The notes beneath the pieces are model-generated. The model worked only from the letters and a program-made list of their open reading frames with translations. It made no database searches and was not told the origin of the DNA. A DNA stretch of 64,000 bases, taken from Tolypothrix tenuis PCC 7101. Its GTDB lineage: Bacteria > Cyanobacteriota > Cyanobacteriia > Cyanobacteriales > Nostocaceae. This document shows positions 8,860-17,436 of this stretch, in pieces (within the stretch, counting starts at the first letter, position 1; the number at the start of each line of letters is the position of its first letter). Position numbers and translations under genes: made by a program. The stretch lies in the NCBI RefSeq assembly GCF_002368295.1, contig NZ_AP018248.1:6437979-6501978 (forward strand), written 5' to 3'.

Positions 8860-8894
8860 CGATATATCGGAATATATCGCGATATATCGGAATA
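8860..8894 (-). promoter_or_regulatory. Tandem PadR-type operator
   Basis: The 15-mer CGATATATCGGAATA occurs twice, at 8860 and 8880, exactly 20 bp apart. Each contains the perfect palindrome CGATATATCG, and a 16-bp palindrome ATATATCGCGATATAT spans 8872-8887. It lies 33-67 bp upstream of the padR start. This is a strong operator candidate for autoregulation, with two dimers bound on the same helix face. Confidence 0.65.
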
Positions 8895-8997
8895 GAATTT
8901 GTGTAAATTTTTATTGCTTATTAGATTTTTTAGAGAAAATTAGAATAATAAGAAAATAAAATGCGTAAAATAAAGCTAATTTAGTCAAAGATTCTAA

Positions 8998-9531
8998 TTA
9001 AGAACTTTTAATAGCTTCAATAGCTGTTTTCAGCCAATCTATATAAGTTTTCTCTCGTTGAGTTACTAAGTCTAGAGCCAGCCGTTGCATAATTTGCTCA
9101 CGGTTTGCACAATTTTCTAGCTCTGGTAGTTGAATATTGTTACAGTCAGCTAGTTTTTTGCTGCGTGCAGCTAGCTGCTGTTCTAACAATTTAATGATGG
9201 CTGGATTGGGTAATTGGGCCGCGAAAAATAATTGCACTAGAAACGGTTCTCGTACTGTTGGTACAGGCTGATGACATTGCAGCCACCTGAGTAATTCGGC
9301 TTTACCCTCTTCTGTTAAAGAATATACCTTGCGATTAGGGCGATCGCTCTGAATTTCAACACAACAAGTAGTCCAACCCTGCTCAACTAATTTATCCAGG
9401 GTTCTGTAAATCTGTGCCTGATCTGCGGGCCATAAGTGAGCAACACATTGATCGAAGCAAGTGTTTTTCAGGTCGTAACCTGTCATTTCTTGTTGCTCAA
9501 GCAGTCCTAAAATTGTGTGTGCTAATGACAT
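8998..9531 (-). CDS. PadR-family regulator with C-terminal helical domain
   Basis: 177 residues, full length for the PadR/Vir_act_alpha_C class. The winged helix is at about 1-90 (AHTILGLLEQQEMTGYDLKNT, ADQAQIYRTLDKLVEQGW, YSLTEEGKAELLRWL). Residues about 95-177 form the antiparallel helical dimerisation arm. It lies head to head with the pirin gene, about 390 bp apart, and may regulate it; that is inference from position. It is in tandem with, but unlike, the padR at 8201. Confidence 0.88.
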   Translation of the reverse strand: MSLAHTILGLLEQQEMTGYDLKNTCFDQCVAHLWPADQAQIYRTLDKLVEQGWTTCCVEIQSDRPNRKVYSLTEEGKAELLRWLQCHQPVPTVREPFLVQLFFAAQLPNPAIIKLLEQQLAARSKKLADCNNIQLPELENCANREQIMQRLALDLVTQREKTYIDWLKTAIEAIKSS

Positions 9532-9923
9532 GGGCGGTTTTCCGAAGATTAAGTAGGGAAAGTTCTATATGTGACTTTTTATATAATCTTATGCTAATAT
9601 AAGACTAATCATATATAAGAGCTATAAAGACACTATTTCTACCTCACCTAGTTACTCATAAAAAACACACACGCACAGAGAAAAAATGAGGGTGCGCGTA
9701 GGTAAAAAATGTGAAAACTCGATTTTAGCGTAAACATAGAATTTATTACCTAAGTTAGACCAATTCTCTAAACTTCGGCAACTGATTTAAACTTACAAAG
9801 CCAGATAAAATCTGATTTGATTAATTACAGATTAAGAGTTCGTATGGAAAATAGTTTCATGGCTTGCAAGTACAGACGAAGGCAATAGAACAGCAGAAAC
9901 ATAGCATCCCCAGGAGGAGATAA
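9532..9923. other. Divergent promoter region between padR and pirin genes
   Basis: 390 bp without a gene. It holds an inverted repeat TCTTAT-N6-ATAAGA at 9587-9604, 56 bp before the padR start, as a possible PadR operator. AT-rich TATATAA-like stretches surround it. The pirin side has a clear Shine-Dalgarno (AGGAGGA, 9911-9917). Confidence 0.45.
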
Positions 9924-10817
9924 ATGACAACTCATATAGGAACGATGCGAACAGTCTCAGGAATTATCAATAGTGTGCAAACCCTAGAGGGCGAAGGGAT
10001 GCTTGTGCGTCGGCCATTTCCTAAAGCTACCTTTGGTGATTTTGACCCCTTTCTCCTCCTAGATGAAATTGGCCCGGTTGATGTCGAACCTGGTGCAGCG
10101 AAGGGAGCACCAGATCATCCCCATAGAGGCTTTGAGACAGTCACCTATATTTTGGAAGGCAGTTTTGAACACAAAGATTCTCAAGGAAACGCTGGCAAAC
10201 TTCATGCGGGTGATGTGCAATGGATGACAGCCGGATCTGGCGTTGTGCATTCAGAAATGCCAGAGCAAGAACTGGCGCGTCATGGCGGAAGGATTCATGG
10301 GTTGCAACTGTGGGTGAATTTACCGCAGCGAGACAAAATGATCAAGCCACGCTATCAGGAAATTTCGGCGGAAAGTATTCCCCAGGCTCAAACAGCCGAT
10401 GGTTTGGTGAGTGTCAAAGTCATAGCCGGAGAAGCACTAGGAGCAAAATCTAGCATCCAAACGCAAACTCCGATTATGTATCTACATTTCACAATTCAAC
10501 CAGGAGCGATCGCAATTCAACCCATGCCAAAAGCATACAATGCTTTTACATATGTACTTGATGGCGAGGGCTTATTTGGAGCAGAAAAGGAGCGTGCGGG
10601 AGATGGGCAAATGGTATTGTTTGCACAGGATGGTGAAGAAGTGGTGATTGCTAATCCCACAAACGCAAATTCAGCATTAGATGTGCTGCTGATTGCTGGT
10701 GTACCGCTCAACGAACCAGTGGTTCGCTACGGCCCATTTGTCATGAATACTCAAGCTGAAATTATTCAAGCAATTGAAGATTATCGTAACGGGAGGATGG
10801 GTTCAATTGACTTCTAA
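9924..10817 (+). CDS. Pirin-family cupin protein
   Basis: 297 residues; bicupin fold. The N-terminal cupin carries the metal ligands HPHRGFETVTYILEG (two His) and GSGVVHSEMP (His and Glu), so the iron site is intact. Pirins act variously as quercetinases or redox-sensing cofactors; in Synechocystis the homologue PirA tunes nitrogen metabolism through the PII network, but whether this copy is its functional equivalent is not shown here. AGGAGGA seven bases upstream fixes the start. The next gene overlaps its stop, indicating an operon. Confidence 0.92.
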   Translation: MTTHIGTMRTVSGIINSVQTLEGEGMLVRRPFPKATFGDFDPFLLLDEIGPVDVEPGAAKGAPDHPHRGFETVTYILEGSFEHKDSQGNAGKLHAGDVQWMTAGSGVVHSEMPEQELARHGGRIHGLQLWVNLPQRDKMIKPRYQEISAESIPQAQTADGLVSVKVIAGEALGAKSSIQTQTPIMYLHFTIQPGAIAIQPMPKAYNAFTYVLDGEGLFGAEKERAGDGQMVLFAQDGEEVVIANPTNANSALDVLLIAGVPLNEPVVRYGPFVMNTQAEIIQAIEDYRNGRMGSIDF

Positions 10818-11217
10818 CACACTTTTACAAAGAATAAATCAACAGCAATTTTTACGTAATTTGCGAAACAAACTCCTCACTCTGCACTCCTGTTTGCTGC
10901 AGATAGAACGCATCGCTTACGAACAGGTACGTGGAAGAGTAACTAGTAATGAACTCCTGCGACTCGTCATTAGTGATGAACAATTTGCTTGGTTACATCG
11001 CATTTCTGAGATGGTTGTGCAAATCGATGAAATGCTAGCAGCCGATGAACCTTTAGCGCTGGAAGATATCCAAAATCTGATTACCCAAGCCCGTAATCTA
11101 ATTGTACCGTCCGAGGAAGGTAGTACTTTTGCCAAAAAGTATTATGCTGCTCTCCAAAGTGAACCCAGCGTTGTTATGGCACATTCAGACTTATTACAGT
11201 TATTAGCATCTAAATAA
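10807..11217 (+). CDS. Conserved protein of unknown function overlapping the pirin gene
   Basis: About 136 residues from a TTG at 10807, which follows GGGAGG (10791-10796) at ten bases and overlaps the pirin stop by 11 bases; an upstream ATG at 10774 would give 147 residues. The body RGRVTSNELLRLVISDEQFAWL, then HRISEMVVQIDEMLA and AKKYYAALQSEP, resembles a helical family that I recall from many bacteria with no assigned function. It has no signal peptide or membrane segment. Overlap with pirin suggests translational coupling and a shared process. Confidence 0.75.
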   Translation: MTSNTLLQRINQQQFLRNLRNKLLTLHSCLLQIERIAYEQVRGRVTSNELLRLVISDEQFAWLHRISEMVVQIDEMLAADEPLALEDIQNLITQARNLIVPSEEGSTFAKKYYAALQSEPSVVMAHSDLLQLLASK

Positions 11218-11218
11218 T

Positions 11219-11396
11219 ACCAATTCGTAATTCGTAATTCGTAATTACGAAACTGCAACAGAATCTCGACTGATTGTAGAGAATTGGTATAAGTGATGCC
11301 AATTTGAAAAAAGAATGTGACAGATTGTAGGGGCAAGGCAGTGCCTTGCCCTCTAGAATATATTGATTGTCGCAAACATTATTTGAATTGGTATGA
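11219..11396. repeat. Dispersed repeat cluster with palindromes
   Basis: Contains tandem AATTCGT units, a palindrome GGCAAGGCAGTGCCTTGCC (about 11332-11350), and AATTGGTAT at both ends. The segment AAGAATGTGACAGAT..GTAGGGGCA also occurs, in reverse, at about 19100-19150. Intergenic repeats of this kind are scattered through cyanobacterial genomes. No gene is supported here. Confidence 0.6.
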
Positions 11397-11400
11397 GGAA

Positions 11401-11439
11401 AAAAGACCCGCCCTTATTGAAATCAAGGGCGGGTCTTTT
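11401..11439. terminator. Strong bidirectional rho-independent terminator
   Basis: Perfect 15-bp stem AAAAGACCCGCCCTT / AAGGGCGGGTCTTTT with a 9-nt loop, T-rich on both strands. It lies between convergent genes: the pirin operon on the left and the lipoprotein on the right. Confidence 0.9.
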
Positions 11440-11621
11440 ATTTATTCAGTTTGGTTAAACTTTTCGCCAGGGAAAAACGGTGACATTAACGCCAATAATA
11501 CTCGGTTAAGCGTTTTTAACTCAAAACTGGTTTTGGGGAAAAGGTAAAAGGTTAAGGGTTAAAGGTTTTTTCTTTCCCTTTCCCCATTCCCCTTTTTCCC
11601 CTTAACCAACAAGTATTGAAA

Positions 11622-12506
11622 TTAACGCCGTCTACCACCGCCAAAAGCAGGTGCGCGACGAGAACGACCGCCACTACCGAAACTACTACCGCTAGGATTG
11701 CTTCTAGGAGATCTAGAACTATTAGAAGGTCTGAGTTGACTACCACCAAAACCAGAACCACTAGGACGGCTATTTGTTGTAGTACGGCTAGGTGTGCTGC
11801 GTACTGTTGAGCCGCTAGGATATGTTCTTCTAATTGTTCCTGTACTGCGGAAAACTGTACGATTTCTCACGGCTGCAGGTGCATCATTGTAGCGACTGCG
11901 GTAGCTAGAAACAGCTTGATCATAGCTGCTACCGTATCCACCATAGCCAGTTAAAACTTGTCCGGGTTGATAAACAGGAGGTACATAGTACTGGGGTCTA
12001 AACAAGAGACTACCAATTGCCTGACCTGCAAGATTACCAGCTACCGCGCCAGCAAAAGGTGTCCAGAAGCTATTTTCTTGGCGGACTACAACCGTTTCTT
12101 GTCGTCCTGTTTGGGGATTAGTTTGTTGTTGGGTAACGTTATGAACGTACTCAATTTTAAAGTCTTCTGTCAAGTAGAGGCTGGGCTGGCCATTTTCCAC
12201 TTTCAGATAACTTTTTTTACCTTCTTTAATTTCTTCATCTGTCAGCCGTGCCATTTGCAAATTCTCGGTGACAAATGTTGGTGGTTTACTGTTAATTAAA
12301 AACAGCGTGTACTCACCAGTACCATCATCATAGGTGGCTTGTTGTACTTGATACTGCCCATCACTCAGTTTGGTAGCCGTAGAGTTTTGGCTAACGTTCC
12401 TTGCTGGTGGTGTAGTTTCGTTTGAACTGCCGCAAGCAACAGATGTCAAACATAAACTCATGGCTAATACCACGACTGTAAATCTACGCAGTATGTTCAT
12501 GATCAT
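11622..12506 (-). CDS. Putative lipoprotein with Arg/Ser/Gly-rich tail
   Basis: 294 residues. It has a signal sequence with a lipobox-like LTSVACGSS (Cys about 25), so it is likely an outer-membrane or periplasmic lipoprotein. The middle has a glycine-rich hydrophobic stretch (FAGAVAGNLAGQAIGSLLF) and Tyr/Pro repeats. The last 90 residues are low-complexity Arg-Ser-Gly (SGSGFGGSQLRPSNSSRS and similar). I do not recognise an enzymatic domain; such proteins recur in cyanobacteria without known function. The first ATG is preferred because AGGAT lies about 10 bases upstream; a second ATG is two codons on. Confidence 0.75.
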   Translation of the reverse strand: MIMNILRRFTVVVLAMSLCLTSVACGSSNETTPPARNVSQNSTATKLSDGQYQVQQATYDDGTGEYTLFLINSKPPTFVTENLQMARLTDEEIKEGKKSYLKVENGQPSLYLTEDFKIEYVHNVTQQQTNPQTGRQETVVVRQENSFWTPFAGAVAGNLAGQAIGSLLFRPQYYVPPVYQPGQVLTGYGGYGSSYDQAVSSYRSRYNDAPAAVRNRTVFRSTGTIRRTYPSGSTVRSTPSRTTTNSRPSGSGFGGSQLRPSNSSRSPRSNPSGSSFGSGGRSRRAPAFGGGRRR

Positions 12507-12576
12507 TGCGCTAAATATCCTATCTTTGAGCTTAACAATTTCTCCCTAGCTGTTGTAAGTAGGGACTACCCAACAA

Positions 12577-12690
12577 GGGGATTGGGGATTGGGGACTGGG
12601 GATTGGGTACTGGGGACTGGGGATTGGGTACTGGGGATTGGGGAGATGAGGGAGAATTACCCATTACCAATTACCAATTACCAATTACCC
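12577..12690. repeat. Two adjoining short tandem repeats
   Basis: A GGGGATT/GGGGACT/GGGTACT 7-bp series (12577-12645) followed by TACCCAT/TACCAAT heptamers (about 12655-12690). No coding role. Confidence 0.85.
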
Positions 12691-12716
12691 AATAACAAAT
12701 GACAAACACCAAACGC

Positions 12717-13310
12717 TTACAAAGGTATTAATTCTGGATAATATTGCACCAGCTGATCGTTAGTGAGTTCGTCACCTAATTGTGCTGGAGAGAAGTGTAC
12801 TTGAACTGCCTGGAGTTTATTTTGGTAGTGCAAATTAATAAAGGCTTTTAACCCTTCTTTTAATGCTTGAACGTTGGATAAGTCTGTTTCTATTTGTGGC
12901 ACTTCTCCGGTAAAAGCTACTGTAATCATCACAATAATGTTGCGTGTTACAGGTATAGATAAAGGGTCATTAAATCCAGAATCAGAACCTAAATCTAGTT
13001 CAGCACCGTATCTGGAAGCTGAGTCACTAAATAGTTCATTAACATAATCTCCGGCTTCCCCTTCGTTCCAAAATACATCGCCTTCATTAGCCGCAGAAAG
13101 CCAGTATTCATCATAACGCAAAAGGGTTTCGCAGATTTCTACTAAGCCTTCTCCCAAAACTTGTAGGTCTCCATCTGCATCGATCGCTTCTCGGGCTGCG
13201 CGATTGAAAACCCCTAAAATTGGTGCTACTTCTGACCCACCTAAATGCAAAAATAGACGACAGACAACATAGCGAGTCCGTCCCATCATTTTATTAAAAG
13301 TATCACGCAT
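12717..13310 (-). CDS. DUF1517-family protein
   Basis: 197 residues from the ATG at 13310, set by GGAGG six bases upstream; the longer open frame to 13346 lacks support. It contains RYVVCRLFLHLGGSEVAPIL and GEGLVEICETLLRYDEYW, then VFWNEGEAGDYVNELFSDSA and ITVAFTGE, matching the cyanobacterial/plastid DUF1517 family. No function is established for the family. This copy lacks the N-terminal membrane anchor seen in some members. It lies 57 bases downstream of the pentapeptide gene on the same strand, so they may be co-transcribed. Confidence 0.82.
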   Translation of the reverse strand: MRDTFNKMMGRTRYVVCRLFLHLGGSEVAPILGVFNRAAREAIDADGDLQVLGEGLVEICETLLRYDEYWLSAANEGDVFWNEGEAGDYVNELFSDSASRYGAELDLGSDSGFNDPLSIPVTRNIIVMITVAFTGEVPQIETDLSNVQALKEGLKAFINLHYQNKLQAVQVHFSPAQLGDELTNDQLVQYYPELIPL

Positions 13311-13367
13311 TTTTATCCTCCACAAATTTATCAGTTTAAAAGTCAATAGTTATTTGACTGATAATTT

Positions 13368-14933
13368 TCAGTGTTCGATGTAATGAAAACTTTTAACAAA
13401 ATCTATAACCATATTTAATGCAGGTAATATATTTTGGGCAGTTTCATTGGACATCTTATCAAACAATGCAGCACTGCCATCTGACTGATTAATAAATCGT
13501 TTACCAAAATAGGGGTGATCGTACAAAATTAAAGTTTGGGCACTAGAATTGGTTAATATCGTCTGCGTGGGAGTTTTGAAGAAGCTAAGTTTTGCGGCTA
13601 ACTCCAGAATTTTTTGCATTTCTCTAATTTTCTGGGACTCATTTTTAGCTTCCGCGATCGCAGCCCTTAATTGCCTCACCCGATGGGATGTGTTTAGACC
13701 CTGCTGAGATAGATCTTCGCTTTTGATCATCTCTACCAGGTTGTCAATATTTTTTTGGGTAGCGATCGCATCCTGAAATGGCAAAATCGCAATATAAGCA
13801 ATCGGTAATAATTCTTCGTCTCGATCTACTCGGAATGTAAACACCGTGCGGCGACGACCAATATCTGTAGCTGGGGGTAGTTTCAGCCTGCGGTATTGGC
13901 GAGAAATTTGGTAGTAAGCGCCAGCTAGGGCAAAGTTAGCTTCATGTTCTAAGGCAGCATCAACGATAATCCGGATAGTTGGTGAAGTTTCATTAAAAAA
14001 TTCCCCTGGGTCATCAGAGTTGAACTTCTGGATAATGGAGCGATCGCCTGCGGCGGAGAGGTCAACCCATTCACAAATTATGCCTTCGGTTTTTAACCCA
14101 AATCTGGAAGTTGCATAAAGCTTGGCTCCTGTTAAAGTTGCACCTGTTAAATCAGCTCCGATCCATTCCGCCTTCATTAATTTTGCCTGGGTTAAATTGG
14201 CGTGTACTAAGCTAGTGTTGGTTAAATTAGCATTGCTAAAGTCTGCTCCCATCAAGTTGGCACCACTTAATTTTGCTCCGCTTAAATCTGCCCAACTGAG
14301 GTTAGCTCCGCTTAAATCTGCCCAGCGCAGGTTAGCACCACTTAAATCAGCACCACTGAGGTTTGCACGGTTAAGATTTGCTTGTTTCAGTTCAGCTTCT
14401 CGTAAATTTGCCCCACTTAGATCTGCTCGCACCAAATCGCTGGATTGGAAATTGACCATCTCTAAGTTGGCTCCCCGAAAACAAGTCCCGCGAAAGCTAG
14501 CTTCACTTAAATTGGCACCACGGAGAGTTGCTTGGCGCAGCGTTGCTTCTCTGAGGTCGGCGCTTTTGAGGTTAGCTCCAGATAGGTCAGCGCTACTGAG
14601 GTCTGCACGAATTAACTCAGCGCGAACTAATGAGGCTGCTTTCAGTTGAGCATGATTCAGGTTGGCGCGAATTAAATTAGCAACATTTAGATTGGCGTTA
14701 TTTAAAATAGCTCTGGTGAGATTCACACCACTTAATCTGGCGACATTGAGGGTAGCATTGCTCAAATTAGCTTGGCTGAGATTTGCACCACTTAAATTCG
14801 CTACACTCAAGTTGGCTTTACTAAGATTTATACCACTGAGTTTGACACCACTTAAGTTAGCTTCCGCCAGGTCAACACCAGTAAAATCAAACACTCCAGC
14901 AGCGTATTTTTGCAGTAATTCTTCTATATTCAT
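13368..14933 (-). CDS. Pentapeptide-repeat protein
   Basis: 521 residues from the ATG at 14933 (MNIEELLQKYAAGVFDF). Residues about 18-285 are some fifty A(D/N)LSX pentapeptides that fold as a right-handed quadrilateral beta helix. The C-terminal 230 residues are a non-repeat domain with helical character (RRLKLPPATDIGRRRTVFTF, LRAAIAEAKNESQKIREMQ). Such proteins are abundant in filamentous cyanobacteria; roles are mostly unknown. Upstream in-frame codons to 14999 lack a ribosome site. The opposite strand holds open frames that are artefacts of the repeat. Confidence 0.92.
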   Translation of the reverse strand: MNIEELLQKYAAGVFDFTGVDLAEANLSGVKLSGINLSKANLSVANLSGANLSQANLSNATLNVARLSGVNLTRAILNNANLNVANLIRANLNHAQLKAASLVRAELIRADLSSADLSGANLKSADLREATLRQATLRGANLSEASFRGTCFRGANLEMVNFQSSDLVRADLSGANLREAELKQANLNRANLSGADLSGANLRWADLSGANLSWADLSGAKLSGANLMGADFSNANLTNTSLVHANLTQAKLMKAEWIGADLTGATLTGAKLYATSRFGLKTEGIICEWVDLSAAGDRSIIQKFNSDDPGEFFNETSPTIRIIVDAALEHEANFALAGAYYQISRQYRRLKLPPATDIGRRRTVFTFRVDRDEELLPIAYIAILPFQDAIATQKNIDNLVEMIKSEDLSQQGLNTSHRVRQLRAAIAEAKNESQKIREMQKILELAAKLSFFKTPTQTILTNSSAQTLILYDHPYFGKRFINQSDGSAALFDKMSNETAQNILPALNMVIDFVKSFHYIEH

Positions 14934-15015
14934 AAATGCTACCCCTGAAATGCCAACTTTAATAGTGAGTAAAGAATGGAGAAAATATTGAACAGACAAA
15001 CTAACAAAATCAAAA

Positions 15016-15855
15016 ATGAAAATTGGGATCTTAGGACTCGGACTAATTGGTGGATCTTTAGGCTTTGATTTGCGATCGCAAGGTCATGAGGTTTTAGGAG
15101 TGAGTCGGCGTGAATCAACCTGTCAAAAAGCAATAGCTTTGGGTAGCGTTGATCGGGCCGAGGTAGATCTGAGTCTCTTTGCTACGGCAGACATTGTATT
15201 TATTTGTACACCTATAGCTCTTATTGTTCCCCAAATTCAGCAGTTAATTGAGCATCTGTCTGCGGCTACCATAATTACTGATGTTGGTTCTGTCAAAGCC
15301 CCCATTGTGAATGCGATCGCGCCTCTGTGGGAAAATTTTGTGGGCGGTCACCCAATGGCGGGAACAGCCGATAGCGGTATTGAAGCCGCACAACGCCATT
15401 TATTTGTTGATCGCCCTTATGTACTGACACCAATCAATACCACACCACCCCAAGCAACTGCAGTAGTAGAAGAAATTGTGCGATCGCTTGGGTCTAAAAT
15501 CTACCATTGTCAGCCAGAACAACATGACCGCGCTGTTAGCTGGATTTCTCATTTACCTGTAATGGTCAGCGCTTCCCTAATTGCAGCTTGTATGGGTGAA
15601 ACTGACCCCGCAGTTTTACAATTAGCGCAAAATTTAGCTAGTTCCGGTTTTCGCGATACCAGCCGCGTCGGTGGTGGAAATCCAGAGTTGGGCGTAATGA
15701 TGGCGCAGTTCAATCAGCAAGCACTGCTGAGTTCACTACAACAATATCGCTATCAGCTTGATCAAGTGATTGATTTAATTGAGCAAGAAAATTGGACAGC
15801 GTTAGAAGCGAAGTTGCAGTCAACTCAAAAAGCGCGACCAGAATTTGTGGAATAG
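15016..15855 (+). CDS. tyrA: Arogenate/prephenate dehydrogenase
   Basis: 279 residues, full length. It catalyses the oxidative decarboxylation leading to tyrosine. The Rossmann motif GILGLGLIGGSLG is at the N-terminus; catalytic and substrate residues lie in TDVGSVK, GGHPMAGT (His) and SWISHLPVM (His). The cyanobacterial orthologue (Synechocystis TyrA) is an NADP-dependent arogenate dehydrogenase, so that specificity is likely here. It is divergent from the pentapeptide gene, with 82 bp between their starts. Confidence 0.95.
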   Translation: MKIGILGLGLIGGSLGFDLRSQGHEVLGVSRRESTCQKAIALGSVDRAEVDLSLFATADIVFICTPIALIVPQIQQLIEHLSAATIITDVGSVKAPIVNAIAPLWENFVGGHPMAGTADSGIEAAQRHLFVDRPYVLTPINTTPPQATAVVEEIVRSLGSKIYHCQPEQHDRAVSWISHLPVMVSASLIAACMGETDPAVLQLAQNLASSGFRDTSRVGGGNPELGVMMAQFNQQALLSSLQQYRYQLDQVIDLIEQENWTALEAKLQSTQKARPEFVE

Positions 15856-15861
15856 ATAGTT

Positions 15862-15979
15862 AAGGGACTTCCAGAAAATAAATTATCCAAATATAGTCCG
15901 AGAATATTTTTATTCTCCCCCTGCTCCCCGCCCCCCTGCCAAGAAAGCGATAGTATATTTTTTTGTTGGAAGTCCCTCA
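15862..15979 (-). repeat. MITE-like dispersed repeat, copy B
   Basis: AGGGACTTCCAGAAAATAAATTA at the left and TTTTTTTGTTGGAAGTCCCT at the right form near-perfect terminal inverted repeats. It is homologous, in reverse orientation, to the element at 1556-1773 but shorter (about 118 bp). The remaining bases to psbA (15980-16196) hold the psbA promoter. Confidence 0.65.
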
Positions 15980-16105
15980 GCAGGGCTGAAAACTCTTTAC
16001 TGCTACGGAATTTGAGAATTTTGCTCCCTGCTTCTTGAGTCAGATTTTTGACCTTTACATAAGTAAAACTAATCACTCGTATTACTTTTCTACAAGAATT
16101 AGTAC

Positions 16106-16135
16106 TTGATTAACTTTTGTAAATGAGTGTAAAGT
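16106..16135 (+). promoter_or_regulatory. Candidate psbA promoter
   Basis: TTGATT (16106-16111) and TAAAGT (16130-16135) spaced by 18 bases resemble a sigma-70 type -35/-10 pair, about 60 bases before the psbA start. The -10 is only a partial match, so this is tentative. Confidence 0.4.
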
Positions 16136-16196
16136 AAGTTTACAGACAAAACAAACCTTGTCTGATTCATAAATCACTAATCGCATTCATAAAACA

Positions 16197-17279
16197 ATGA
16201 CAGCAACCTTACAACAGCGCTCGAGCGCTAACGTATGGGATCGCTTCTGCGAATGGATTACCAGCACCAATAACCGTTTATACATCGGTTGGTTCGGTGT
16301 CCTCATGATCCCAACCCTACTAGCTGCAACCGCTTGCTTCGTAATCGCCTTCATCGCAGCGCCTCCAGTAGACATCGATGGTATCCGCGAACCCGTTGCA
16401 GGTTCCTTAATCTACGGAAACAACATCGTCTCTGGTGCAGTTGTTCCTTCTTCTAACGCTATCGGTTTACACTTCTACCCAATTTGGGAAGCAGCTTCTC
16501 TAGATGAGTGGTTGTACAACGGTGGCCCTTACCAATTGGTAATATTCCACTTCTTACTAGGAGTATTCTGCTACCTAGGTCGTGAGTGGGAATTGTCTTA
16601 CCGCTTGGGAATGCGTCCTTGGATCTGCCTAGCATTCTCTGCACCAGTAGCAGCAGCAACAGCAGTATTCTTGATCTACCCCATTGGTCAAGGTTCCTTC
16701 TCTGATGGTATGCCCTTGGGTATCTCAGGTACCTTCAACTTCATGATCGTGTTCCAAGCAGAACACAACATCCTCATGCACCCCTTCCACATGTTAGGTG
16801 TGGCTGGTGTATTCGGTGGTAGCTTGTTCTCTGCAATGCACGGTTCTTTGGTAACAAGCTCCTTGGTTCGCGAAACCACCGAGAACGAATCTCAAAACTA
16901 CGGTTACAAGTTCGGTCAAGAGGAAGAAACCTACAACATCGTAGCTGCACACGGTTACTTTGGTCGTCTAATCTTCCAATACGCATCCTTCAACAACAGC
17001 CGTTCTTTACACTTCTTCTTGGCTGCATGGCCAGTAGTCGGTATCTGGTTCACCGCGTTGGGCGTAAGCACAATGGCGTTCAACTTGAACGGTTTCAACT
17101 TCAACCAATCAGTGATTGATTCTCAAGGTCGTGTAGTAAACACCTGGGCTGACATCATCAACCGCGCTAACTTGGGTATGGAAGTAATGCACGAGCGTAA
17201 CGCTCACAACTTCCCCTTAGACTTGGCTGCTGGCGAGCAAGCACCTGTTGCACTAACTGCTCCCGCTATCAACGGCTAA
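16197..17279 (+). CDS. psbA: Photosystem II reaction-centre protein D1, Glu130 (D1:2-like) form
   Basis: 360 residues, full length. D1 binds P680 chlorophylls, pheophytin, QB and most of the Mn4CaO5 cluster in thylakoid membranes. Five transmembrane helices are present. Mn ligands Asp170, Glu189, His332, Glu333, Asp342 and the mature C-terminal Ala344 (in NFPLDLA followed by a 16-residue extension) are intact. Position 130 is Glu, the residue of the high-light isoform, whereas low-light D1:1 has Gln. Cyanobacteria carry several psbA copies, and only this one is in the window. Monocistronic, with a strong terminator 35 bases past the stop. Confidence 0.98.
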   Translation: MTATLQQRSSANVWDRFCEWITSTNNRLYIGWFGVLMIPTLLAATACFVIAFIAAPPVDIDGIREPVAGSLIYGNNIVSGAVVPSSNAIGLHFYPIWEAASLDEWLYNGGPYQLVIFHFLLGVFCYLGREWELSYRLGMRPWICLAFSAPVAAATAVFLIYPIGQGSFSDGMPLGISGTFNFMIVFQAEHNILMHPFHMLGVAGVFGGSLFSAMHGSLVTSSLVRETTENESQNYGYKFGQEEETYNIVAAHGYFGRLIFQYASFNNSRSLHFFLAAWPVVGIWFTALGVSTMAFNLNGFNFNQSVIDSQGRVVNTWADIINRANLGMEVMHERNAHNFPLDLAAGEQAPVALTAPAING

Positions 17280-17314
17280 TTTCTGAGACAAAAGTAATAG
17301 CTTCTCTGTGAATT

Positions 17315-17346
17315 AAAAGCGCCCTCCCAATTGGGAGGGCGCTTTT
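17315..17346 (+). terminator. psbA terminator
   Basis: Perfect GC-rich stem: AAAAGCGCCCTCCC and GGGAGGGCGCTTTT around AATT. It is followed by a short T-containing tail and is a textbook intrinsic terminator. Confidence 0.92.
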
Positions 17347-17436
17347 GATTTTGGCATGAAAAATTTTAGGCTATGCTGGCGGTATAAAAATTATGTATGT
17401 TTTATGACTGCATAAATAATATATTACTGAAACAAT

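Noticed and set aside
11317..11547. 76-codon frame across a terminator
   Set aside because: Spans a strong intrinsic terminator and a dispersed palindrome, so it is unlikely to be coding.
14122..14991. Two plus-strand open frames with LAPLKSA-type repeats
   Set aside because: They are exactly antisense to the pentapeptide-repeat gene and their repetition is the complement of its 15-bp units.
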